From positions 1-64,000 of the forward strand of contig CAZNPL010000018.1 of the NCBI GenBank assembly GCA_964574815.1: 64,000 bases of DNA, written 5' to 3'. This document shows, in pieces, positions 9,681 to 17,189 of this stretch. The translations under genes and the position numbers were made by a program. The notes beneath the pieces were generated by a model that ran no database searches, was not told where the DNA came from, and saw only the letters and a list, made by a program, of their open reading frames with translations. Each line of letters starts with the position of its first letter. Position 1 is the stretch's first letter. This stretch comes from CAZNPL01 sp964574815 (GTDB lineage Bacteria; Planctomycetota; Phycisphaerae; UBA1845).

Positions 9681-9736
9681 GCCGCGATGCTCCGGCGGGT
9701 TGACCCCGATGCTTCGTTTCCCGCTCCCACGCCTCC

Positions 9737-9776
9737 GTGCCTTCGTCCCTCCGTCCCTCCGTCCCTCCGTCCTTTC
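9737..9776. repeat. Tandem octamer repeat
   Basis: Five consecutive octamers: GTGCCTTC, then GTCCCTCC three times, then GTCCTTTC. The block sits in the 101-base gap between the rhomboid and M50 genes. The same octamer family occurs at 4706-4721 and at 32138-32168, so it is a dispersed simple repeat and not part of either gene. Confidence 0.7.
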
Positions 9777-9781
9777 TTATA

Positions 9782-10705
9782 CTACCAGTCGTCGCCGGAC
9801 TCGCGCTCTCGCATTCGTTGCCGCGCAGTTGCTTCGTTGAGGGCGCGTCGTTCCTGGTCCGATAGCGATCCGATGCCCTCGCGACGAACCTTGTCGAGAA
9901 TTCGGTCCACGGTGGCGGCGTCGGTTCGGCGCTGCTCCATTCGCTGACGGAAGCCGCCGGACTTCGGCCTTGAGACCCCGCCCGATCGCCCGGTCAAGCC
10001 GGACAGCAGGCGTCGCCCCTTGTTCGCCCACCACCGGTCGCCCTTCATAGCATACCACACGCCGAAGGCCAGACCGGCCAGGTGGCAGGCGTCGCCGCCG
10101 GCGTTTCGGCCCTGTTGGACGATGTTGAGCACGTAGATGCCAGCAAAAACGATCGCGACAACGCGGATCTTGACGGGGAACAGGAAGTAGATCCATACCT
10201 CGGCATGGGGGAACAGGACGGCCGCTGCGCCGAGGAGACCCAGGACGCAGCCGGAGGCTCCGGCGGCGACCGCGTTGGTCGGCAACCATCCCGTCCAGGT
10301 CAAAGCAAGGTAGAAGACACTGCCGAAGATCCCCGCAATGGTGTAAACCGCGAAGAACTTCTTGCCTCCCCACACGCGCTCGAGGGGGCGGCCCAGGAAG
10401 TAGAGGCCGAGCATGTTCAGGAAGATGTGCCAGGTGCTCCAGTGCAGATAATCGCTGGTCACCAGCCGCCATACCTGGCCGTGGTTCACCAATTCGGCCT
10501 TCATCGCACCGAGATCGAAGATCAGGCTATGTTCGATTGGACGACCGGCTCCGGCGGTCATGATGCAGAGCACGTAGATGACGACGTTGATCCAGATGAT
10601 GGTGATGGCGACCGAACGGGTGCGGAGGGAGCCGCCGCCGTAGCCGATCGGGCGTCGGGGGCCGTATTGCGGCTCTCGTGCGTAGTCGCGGTCCTGCCAG
10701 CCCAT
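9782..10705 (-). CDS. Rhomboid-family intramembrane serine protease
   Basis: 307 residues. Six or so membrane segments lie between residues 30 and 220. The catalytic serine is in GASG (Ser151) and the histidine in GGDACHLAG (His208); HIFLNMLGLYFLG is the conserved TM2 motif. Rhomboids cleave membrane proteins within or near transmembrane helices. A basic linker leads to a C-terminal block (VDRILDKVRREGIGSLSDQE, DUF6576-type) shared with the adjacent M50 protease, so both proteases may be recruited to the same partner. The gene starts three bases after the NUDIX stop and is clearly in the same operon. Confidence 0.9.
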   Translation of the reverse strand: MGWQDRDYAREPQYGPRRPIGYGGGSLRTRSVAITIIWINVVIYVLCIMTAGAGRPIEHSLIFDLGAMKAELVNHGQVWRLVTSDYLHWSTWHIFLNMLGLYFLGRPLERVWGGKKFFAVYTIAGIFGSVFYLALTWTGWLPTNAVAAGASGCVLGLLGAAAVLFPHAEVWIYFLFPVKIRVVAIVFAGIYVLNIVQQGRNAGGDACHLAGLAFGVWYAMKGDRWWANKGRRLLSGLTGRSGGVSRPKSGGFRQRMEQRRTDAATVDRILDKVRREGIGSLSDQERRALNEATARQRMRERESGDDW

Positions 10706-10707
10706 GA

Positions 10708-11244
10708 TCAGTCGGAATTCCTCAGGAAATAGGCACCGAGCACGGCGAGCGTCTTGCCGTCGCGGAGCGTGCCGTCGTAGACAGCCTGCCGCAGGAGCTT
10801 CTCGTCCATGAGTTCCACTCGGATCCGCTCGCCACCTTGCAAATTCTGCTGGGTGGCCTGCAGTTCGGTGGCGATGAAGCTGTACATCCGTTCGGTGCAG
10901 AAGCCGGGCGTCGTAAAGAACTCGATGAACGGCTCGATCCGCCCGGCCTTGTAGCCGGTCTCCTCCTCGAGTTCCCGGGCGGCGGTTTCCGCCGGCGTTT
11001 CAGGGGCCTCGCGCGTTCCGGCGGCGAGCTCGAGCAGCTCCTCGTCGACGGCCCGCCGCATGTTGCGGATCATGACGAATCGCCCGTCGTCGAGGCGTGC
11101 GACGACCACGACGGCCCCGGGGTGGACCACGTACTCGCGCAGCTTCGTCTTGCCCTCGCCGGCGTCGTAGGTCCGGCGTTCGACGTCGAAGACCCGCGAT
11201 CGGAACACGGTCTCGCGCTTGATGTCATCGGCTATTCGCGTCAT
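10708..11244 (-). CDS. NUDIX hydrolase, ADP-ribose pyrophosphatase-like
   Basis: 178 residues. ATG 11244 (MTRIADDIKRETVF) is preceded by GAGGTG and lies about 20 bases from the predicted transcription start; the longer open frame upstream crosses the promoter and is not likely translated. The NUDIX box is complete, with AARELEEETGY as its core. Overall similarity (VFDVERRTY, HPGAVVVVA, EFFTTPGFCTERMYSF) is to the ADP-ribose/ADP-sugar pyrophosphatase group, which hydrolyses ADP-ribose to AMP and ribose 5-phosphate. First gene of the four-gene minus-strand operon. Confidence 0.9.
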   Translation of the reverse strand: MTRIADDIKRETVFRSRVFDVERRTYDAGEGKTKLREYVVHPGAVVVVARLDDGRFVMIRNMRRAVDEELLELAAGTREAPETPAETAARELEEETGYKAGRIEPFIEFFTTPGFCTERMYSFIATELQATQQNLQGGERIRVELMDEKLLRQAVYDGTLRDGKTLAVLGAYFLRNSD

Positions 11245-11271
11245 GTCATGGCCCGTGTTGCACCTCGTTCG

Positions 11272-11299
11272 ATTATAGGAAACGGACGTACCGGGGCAA
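11272..11299 (-). promoter_or_regulatory. Sigma70-like promoter for NUDIX-rhomboid-M50-dapB operon
   Basis: On the minus strand there is TTGCCC (11299-11294), a 16-base spacer and a perfect TATAAT (11277-11272). The predicted start of transcription is near 11265, giving a short leader of about 20 bases before ATG 11244 with GAGGTG as ribosome-binding site. The fit of both boxes and the position are good; activity is inferred. Confidence 0.55.
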
Positions 11300-11714
11300 A
11301 GCTGGAGCGTTCCGACGGCCGCTGAGGTGCTCGGGAACGCCGTTTGTTGACTCCACTGCTCATGCGCGGCGGCAGACCGCATCGGACGACCCGGAGCGTC
11401 CTTCGCTTTCGCCAATCGCGAGCCCACATCTGAAGGCGTGTACATGTCTAGCGAGCTTGCCCGTCCGTTCATACCGTACGACGGAGGCACGGGCAACGTC
11501 CTCAGAAAGTAAATAAACCGGCACTATACAACCAGTTCAGATGCCCGATGGACCGGGCCTTGCGCGGTGCGACGCGGTATGCATACCCAACTTACGGACG
11601 TAGCTCATCGCGGCTTGTTAAGCGCTCCGGCAGGCCGTTCGATACTAGCTCCGGGCGCGCTCGTGCTCTGCGTTGGCGCAGCCCCCGCGCTACGCTTGCA
11701 GGGGATGGTCGGAC
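11300..11714. other. Divergent intergenic region without supported gene
   Basis: About 415 bases between the NUDIX promoter and the histidine kinase start. It must carry the promoter of the 12-kb plus-strand operon. A possible -10 (TATACA near 11526) is visible but has no convincing -35. No small gene or RNA was recognised. Confidence 0.4.
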
Positions 11715-13658
11715 GTGGGCATCGACTGGTCGCGAATCAAAGGCTTCTGGACCGCTGAGGAGATTCCACGTTGGATCGGACTCTCACTCGTCGGCATTCT
11801 GCTTTTCGGTCTCGGGTCGCTGGCCTACCTGAACGTCCGGGAAACACAGGATCGCCTGGCGTTCGAGACCCACCGCCGGCATCTCTCTTCCATGGATCTG
11901 CTGGTCACCACGCTCGCCGGCATCAGGCCGTCCAACACCGCCGCCCATCAACGCGTCCTGCGATCGTACGCCTACGGACACGCGTGCGAAACGCTGCGCG
12001 TCGTCAATGGCACCGATAAGATCGTCGCGTCGTTGAGCGTCGACGAAGTGGGACAGCCCAGGACGCCTGATCCCGAACTCGGCGACGGTTACCCCGATCG
12101 GCGCGAGTGGCGACAACTGCCCAAGACTCATGGCACCATCGCCAGAGCCGTCTTCCGCATCCCCATCCCCAACCTCAGCGGGGACGACGAAGATCTCACG
12201 GCCCCCGGACGCTACGTCGAGGGGATTCTGCTCCGCCCGTACAGCAGCGGCGTCAGCATGGCCACCATCAGCAACGGCATTGTCGCCCTGATGGTGATCG
12301 GCATGTTCTTCCTCCTTTATCGCGCCATGCGGCGACACTTCAGGAGTATGGCGCTGATCTCCGAAAACCTGATGAATCGTGGAGACCGCATCAAAAGCGA
12401 CCTGCACGAACTGCGACTTGCCGACACACAGAGCGCTCTGGCCGTCCAGTGGAACCGTCTGATCGACCTGATCGAAGATCTCTCCACGGCCGAGAAAAGA
12501 TCCTCGGCATCGACCGAGCTGATGCTCGCGCTCGAGAAATCGAAACGCGGCGAACTCGCCGACGTCGTCGACATCCTCCCCTACGGTGTCATGCACTTGG
12601 GGGGACACGGCACCGTCTCCTACGCGAATCCCGTCGCCCAGTGTCTGATGGGACTGACGGTGGAACCCGGAGAGTATGTCTCCCTCGATGCGGACGAGCT
12701 CTCCCCGACCGGTCGCCTGATTCGCGATGTTGTCCGCAACACCTTCACCACCGACCCCGCAACCAGCGCCTACAGCCTGAGCACCGAGTCGGTCGAGGCC
12801 GACGACGGCTCAACCACCTACCGCGTCCGAGTGCTTCCCTTCAACAAACGGGAGCGACGAGGTGAATGCGTCGTCCTCATCGCGGACATCAGCCAGCAAG
12901 TTCGCGCCGAGCGATCAGCCGGCGAGTTCGTCTCGCAGGTCACACACGAGTTGCGCACACCGCTCACCAATATCCGCGCGTACGCCGAGACCCTTTCCAG
13001 CGGCGTCGTGGACGACCCCAAAGCCGTCGCCGAGTGCTACAACGTGATCACCAAGGAGACGCGGCGCCTGGGACGCCTGATCGAAGACGTCCTCAGCATG
13101 TCGCAACTCGAAGTCGGCTCCATCCAGTTGCAAATCAACGACGTGGACCTGCGGGCGCTGCTGGGCGATTCCGTTCGGGACCTGCGCGGACTCGCCGACG
13201 AGAAAGAGATCGACATGCAGGTCGCCCTGCCCTCGAAACTGCCCGTCATTCAGGGCGACCGCGACAAACTCGCCGTCGTCGTCAACAACCTGCTGGGCAA
13301 CGCCCTCAAGTACTCGCACGCCGGCGGCACCGTGCGCGTCGGCTGCCAGATCACCGCCGAAGAGGTCCTCATCTCCGTCAAGGACAACGGCATCGGCATC
13401 GACCCCGCCGACCACGAACGCATCTTTCAAAAGTTCCAGCGCGGCTCCGCAGCCGAGGTCGCGCAGATCGAAGGGTCGGGGATCGGCCTCACGACCGCCC
13501 GAGAGATCGCCAGACAGCACGGCGGGGATATCGAGGTCATGAGCGAACCGGGCCAGGGCGCGGCGTTTATCGTCCACCTGCCCCTGATCGAGGCGTCCGG
13601 CGCCCTCGGGCGTAATGCCGGCCCCAAGCCGGAGGAGCGCGCATGCCCAGAATCCTGA
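11715..13658 (+). CDS. Membrane PAS-domain sensor histidine kinase
   Basis: About 647 residues from GTG 11715, which has AGGGGA upstream; an earlier TTG lacks one. Two transmembrane segments (near residues 17-40 and 178-200) enclose an extracytoplasmic sensor region. After a coiled linker comes a PAS-like domain (residues about 285-400), then HisKA with the phospho-accepting histidine in VTHELRTPLTNIRAYAETL (His411), and an HATPase domain with NNLLGNALKYSHAGG and the G1/G2 boxes DNGIGIDP and GSGIGL. It overlaps the next gene, a lone receiver, by 16 bases, so the two form the signalling pair. It is the first gene of an apparent operon that ends with the pseudopilin. Stimulus unknown. Confidence 0.92.
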   Translation: MGIDWSRIKGFWTAEEIPRWIGLSLVGILLFGLGSLAYLNVRETQDRLAFETHRRHLSSMDLLVTTLAGIRPSNTAAHQRVLRSYAYGHACETLRVVNGTDKIVASLSVDEVGQPRTPDPELGDGYPDRREWRQLPKTHGTIARAVFRIPIPNLSGDDEDLTAPGRYVEGILLRPYSSGVSMATISNGIVALMVIGMFFLLYRAMRRHFRSMALISENLMNRGDRIKSDLHELRLADTQSALAVQWNRLIDLIEDLSTAEKRSSASTELMLALEKSKRGELADVVDILPYGVMHLGGHGTVSYANPVAQCLMGLTVEPGEYVSLDADELSPTGRLIRDVVRNTFTTDPATSAYSLSTESVEADDGSTTYRVRVLPFNKRERRGECVVLIADISQQVRAERSAGEFVSQVTHELRTPLTNIRAYAETLSSGVVDDPKAVAECYNVITKETRRLGRLIEDVLSMSQLEVGSIQLQINDVDLRALLGDSVRDLRGLADEKEIDMQVALPSKLPVIQGDRDKLAVVVNNLLGNALKYSHAGGTVRVGCQITAEEVLISVKDNGIGIDPADHERIFQKFQRGSAAEVAQIEGSGIGLTTAREIARQHGGDIEVMSEPGQGAAFIVHLPLIEASGALGRNAGPKPEERACPES

Positions 13659-14119
13659 TCGTCGAGGACGACCCCCACATCCTGCGCATTCTCGCGGTGT
13701 GGCTCCAGCGGTGCGGCCACGAAGTCGGCGAGGCGGCCAACGGCCTGGTTGCGGCCGAACGCATTGATGCCGAATCGTTCGATCTGGTGGTCTCAGACGT
13801 GAATATGCCCAGTATGGACGGCATCGCCCTGATCCGCTGGTTGCGCCACAAGCGCGTATCGGACGTGCCTGTCATCCTGCTCACCTCCAGGTGCGACCAC
13901 GACGTGCTCGACGAGGAGCTGGCACAGCTCAACGTCGCATTTCATCCAAAACCCTTTTCTCCCTCGCAGTTGGTGACGCAGATCGAGGAATTGATGGCTG
14001 CCGGTCACGGTCTCCCGAGTACCGCCGCAACCAAGGACGGGATCACGCCGGCGACGACCGCGCAAATGTGTGACGCATCCGACTTGCGCAAAAGGAAGGG
14101 CGAGCCCGACAATGCCTGA
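13643..14119 (+). CDS. Single-domain response regulator (receiver only)
   Basis: 158 residues. A CheY-like receiver with the acidic pair in VEDD, the phospho-acceptor Asp52 in LVVSDVNMPSMDG, the conserved Ser/Thr in LLTS and the Lys in HPKPF. There is no DNA-binding or enzymatic output domain; about 35 unstructured residues follow. The start overlaps the kinase gene and its end overlaps the HD-GYP gene by eight bases, showing tight translational coupling. It most likely relays phosphate from the upstream kinase to a protein partner such as the HD-GYP protein or the secretion ATPase; that partner is inferred. Confidence 0.9.
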   Translation: MPRILIVEDDPHILRILAVWLQRCGHEVGEAANGLVAAERIDAESFDLVVSDVNMPSMDGIALIRWLRHKRVSDVPVILLTSRCDHDVLDEELAQLNVAFHPKPFSPSQLVTQIEELMAAGHGLPSTAATKDGITPATTAQMCDASDLRKRKGEPDNA

Positions 14120-15482
14120 GTCTGCTGCACCACGACCGGTCACCACGACGCCCGACGGCGCCTCCACGCACACCGACACGCGGCTGGAACGGCTGCTCGG
14201 GCCGTTGACCGCAGCCGTTGAGACGGCCTACTCGTCCGGCCGGCACGGGGCCGCGTTCGCCGAACGGCTGCTCGGCGCCATCTATACCCTTCGAGAAGAG
14301 GTCGGCAGGCTGCTCGTCGAACAGCAGGGCATGACCGACGAACTCCTGCGCATGTACGAGTACGTCGGCGTTGTATTCGATCTGGCCCCGCGCGTTCTGA
14401 CCCTTCGAAGCGAAGACGAGGTTATCGAACACGTGGTCGACAGGCTGCGCCCCGTATTCCCCGAAGTGCGATTTGCCGTCATTCGTGCCGGTAGCACCTG
14501 TTCCCGCGACGGCAGACCCCTCAGCGCCAGCCTTACGGGCGACTTTGACGAAATCCCCGACTGGATGAGTCAGGCGATCGCCGACTCGCGGAAGGAACGC
14601 CGCATCCGAGTGGTGTCTCGAGCCTGGAAATCGGGCATCCCACAAGACAGCCGGCAACTCGACACCGACCAGGCGATCGTCGCGCCGTTGTTCGCGGGCG
14701 ACGAATTCGTCGCGCAGCTCATTCTGTGGCGTGTCCCCAGAAGCCGGGGCTGGGAATCCGGCGATATGCTGCTGCTCGGCGCGCTCGCCTCGTTCTGCGG
14801 CGACGTCATCCGCAACTTCCGCCTCCTGCAAAAACTGCAGCGGATCTCCATGGACACGGTCCGCACCCTGGTCGAAGCCGTCGACCAGAAAGATCCCTAC
14901 ACCTCCGGACATTCAAACCGCGTCGGCTATTACGCCAAGCTGCTCGCCGCCGAGCTTGGTTTCGACGAAGAGCAACTCTGCGTGTTGGAGTGGTCCGCCC
15001 TGCTTCACGACGTCGGCAAAATCGGAATCCGCGACGAGGTGCTCAAAAAACCCGGAAAACTCACCGACGAAGAGTTCGATCACATCAAGGAGCACCCGGT
15101 CCGCGGTTACAACGTGGTGCGCAACAACCCCCACATGCGCGAGGCCATTGACGGGGTCCTCTATCACCACGAACGATACGACGGACGCGGCTATCCCAGA
15201 GGACTCGCCGGAGAGGCCATCCCGCTCCAGGCACGCATCATTCAGATCGCCGACATCTTCGACGCCCTCACGACTACGCGTTCCTACCGCGACGCCTTCC
15301 ATTGGCGCCGCGCCCTGGAGATCCTTGAAGAGGAAGCGGGTTCTGTCGTCGACCCGCAGTTGTGCACCGTCTTTGTCGCGTTGATCGAACGCCTCCATGA
15401 GCAAAACCCGGAGGCCTTCGAGCACATCGGCCGCACGGACGTCAACCTCGACCTCGTCGGCGCCAACACTGAGTTCATGTGA
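14112..15482 (+). CDS. HD-GYP domain protein, putative cyclic-di-GMP phosphodiesterase
   Basis: About 456 residues from ATG 14112 inside the end of the receiver gene. Residues about 80-240 look like a GAF-type sensor domain. The C-terminal half is an HD-GYP domain with HDVGKIGI (His299-Asp300 metal ligands), HHERYDGRGYP (the GYP motif), and EHPVRGYNVV. HD-GYP enzymes hydrolyse cyclic-di-GMP to GMP. All key residues are present, so activity is likely. Neighbouring genes encode a receiver and a degenerate GGDEF protein, and downstream the GspE/PilB ATPase, so cyclic-di-GMP control of the secretion or pilus machine is a reasonable inference. Confidence 0.92.
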   Translation: MPESAAPRPVTTTPDGASTHTDTRLERLLGPLTAAVETAYSSGRHGAAFAERLLGAIYTLREEVGRLLVEQQGMTDELLRMYEYVGVVFDLAPRVLTLRSEDEVIEHVVDRLRPVFPEVRFAVIRAGSTCSRDGRPLSASLTGDFDEIPDWMSQAIADSRKERRIRVVSRAWKSGIPQDSRQLDTDQAIVAPLFAGDEFVAQLILWRVPRSRGWESGDMLLLGALASFCGDVIRNFRLLQKLQRISMDTVRTLVEAVDQKDPYTSGHSNRVGYYAKLLAAELGFDEEQLCVLEWSALLHDVGKIGIRDEVLKKPGKLTDEEFDHIKEHPVRGYNVVRNNPHMREAIDGVLYHHERYDGRGYPRGLAGEAIPLQARIIQIADIFDALTTTRSYRDAFHWRRALEILEEEAGSVVDPQLCTVFVALIERLHEQNPEAFEHIGRTDVNLDLVGANTEFM

Positions 15483-15495
15483 ACGGAGCACCCTG

Positions 15496-16803
15496 ATGCT
15501 GCTCGATCTGATGCTGCCCTGGTTTCCAATCATATTGAGCGCCGCCGTCGGCGCCCGCCTCGCGGGACCGGCCAAGGCCACCTGGCTCGGCTGCACCTGT
15601 GCGCTGTTCTGGATCATCGTCGCCCAGACCGCCACCGGCGTCCCCTTCTGGCACGACTTGACCATGTTGGCCTCGATGCTGGCCGGCTCGGCTGCGATTG
15701 TCGGCATGGCCCACTGGGCCGCGACCGCCGATCTGCAAAACGCCGACGTCGCTCCGCCCGCTCACGAGAATGACGCCGATCATGACGTCGACGTCGTCGA
15801 GCACGCCGTCGCCAGGTTCGACGATTGGCTCGAACGATTCCGTTTCACCGCGGATCCCTGGCCGGCGTTTGATGAGTTCATCCGCGATCTGCTCCGTTCG
15901 ACGTGCGGCGCCACACATACCCGCCCCTACCGGGTTCTCAGCGAAGGAGAAGCCATCACGCCGCTCCACAGCATCGAAAGATCGGAAATGGACGAGCTGC
16001 CGTCCGCCAGAAAGGGAATCCTCGGACACGTGGTGACCACCGGCCGTGCCTATTACCACACCGATAAGTTCCAAGGGGAATTGGTCCGGACGCTGGCCGA
16101 CGCGTCCGACGGCCGGCTAGACTGGTGCTTTGCAGTGCGTCAGGGGACTCGCACCATCGGCGTCGTCTCCGTCGGGCAGGTTGCCGACGCCAGGCCGTCG
16201 CGAGGCCGCATGCGCGCCCTCGAACGCCTCGTCAGCCAGTTCTGGATCACCCTGGGCGAGGTCTGTCGCAGCAGGATCGCTACCAGCACCGACCCCGCCT
16301 CCCAACTGATGACGCGCGAGGCCTTCTTCGAAGAGGCGCAACGCATCACCATCGAGTCATACGAACACGGCGAACCCGTCGCGGTCGCCGTCATCGCCGT
16401 CGAGGGACTGCGATCACTGCTCGACGAGGGACGCTGGGAACTGGCCGACGACGTCGTTCGAGAGGTCAGCAGCACGCTTCGAGATCGCGTCCGCCCCGAC
16501 GACCTGCTGGGGCACTTCGACGATTCGCGCCTGCTGCTGCTCCTTCGTCGCGTCGATTCGGAGCTCGCGACCCTTATCGCGAACCAGGTGGTTGACCGCC
16601 TGACCCGAACCGCTGCGGTGTCCAACGTGTGTGACAACCTCGTCAGCGTGCGCTGCGGTGTGGCCGGCAGCGGCACCGGGACTCCGACGGTGCGCAGCAT
16701 CACTGCCGCCGCCGTGCGCCTCTGTCAACAGGCCCGAAAAAACAAGCAGCGCGTCGCCAGCGACGTCGCCGAGCGACCGACGGCCGTGGGAGCACAGGAA
16801 TGA
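15496..16803 (+). CDS. Membrane protein with degenerate GGDEF domain
   Basis: 435 residues. ATG 15496 is preceded by GGAG. Two hydrophobic helices fill the first 70 residues. A central GAF-like region follows, and the C-terminal part (residues about 275-425) has the length and pattern of a GGDEF diguanylate cyclase: DPASQLMTREAFFEEAQR corresponds to the usual D-x-LTGL-x-N-R region. The signature itself is GHFDD (residues 339-343) instead of GGDEF, so synthesis of cyclic-di-GMP is unlikely. It may act as a nucleotide sensor or scaffold. It lies 13 bases after the HD-GYP gene and its stop overlaps the STAS gene (ATGA). Confidence 0.75.
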   Translation: MLLDLMLPWFPIILSAAVGARLAGPAKATWLGCTCALFWIIVAQTATGVPFWHDLTMLASMLAGSAAIVGMAHWAATADLQNADVAPPAHENDADHDVDVVEHAVARFDDWLERFRFTADPWPAFDEFIRDLLRSTCGATHTRPYRVLSEGEAITPLHSIERSEMDELPSARKGILGHVVTTGRAYYHTDKFQGELVRTLADASDGRLDWCFAVRQGTRTIGVVSVGQVADARPSRGRMRALERLVSQFWITLGEVCRSRIATSTDPASQLMTREAFFEEAQRITIESYEHGEPVAVAVIAVEGLRSLLDEGRWELADDVVREVSSTLRDRVRPDDLLGHFDDSRLLLLLRRVDSELATLIANQVVDRLTRTAAVSNVCDNLVSVRCGVAGSGTGTPTVRSITAAAVRLCQQARKNKQRVASDVAERPTAVGAQE

Positions 16804-17135
16804 AGATTGTACGCAGAAACGTCGGAACGGTTGACGTCTACGCCCCGCAGGATGCGCTCGTCGACGAAAAGGCCGACGAATTCATCCATACGCTCGAAGC
16901 GAGCGTGCGGGCACCCAATGCTCGCGTCGTCGTGGACATGAACGAGGTGGGCTACATGGACAGCGAGGCGCTGGAAGGCCTGACCCGCATCACCGATGAA
17001 CTCGCCGAGCGAAGCCAGCAGTTGAAGCTCGCGGCCGTCACGCCGACGTGTCGCGAAATACTCGCGCTCACCGGCCTGGGAGGAAGGTTTCAGTTCTTCG
17101 ACGGAGTGGACGCCGCCGTCAGGAGTTTTCTGTAG
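16800..17135 (+). CDS. STAS-domain protein (anti-sigma factor antagonist-like)
   Basis: 111 residues, overlapping the previous stop by four bases. A stand-alone STAS domain of SpoIIAA type: VVVDMNEVGYMDSEALEGL carries the serine (Ser55) that in the family is phosphorylated by an anti-sigma kinase. No partner kinase or phosphatase of that pathway is encoded in the window. In this position it may be part of a signalling module that feeds the secretion ATPase encoded 54 bases downstream, which is inference. Confidence 0.85.
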   Translation: MKIVRRNVGTVDVYAPQDALVDEKADEFIHTLEASVRAPNARVVVDMNEVGYMDSEALEGLTRITDELAERSQQLKLAAVTPTCREILALTGLGGRFQFFDGVDAAVRSFL

Positions 17136-17189
17136 CAAAGGTATGCACCAGACGCGGGAATCACAGAGTCTTCAAGCGAAAGACGACGC

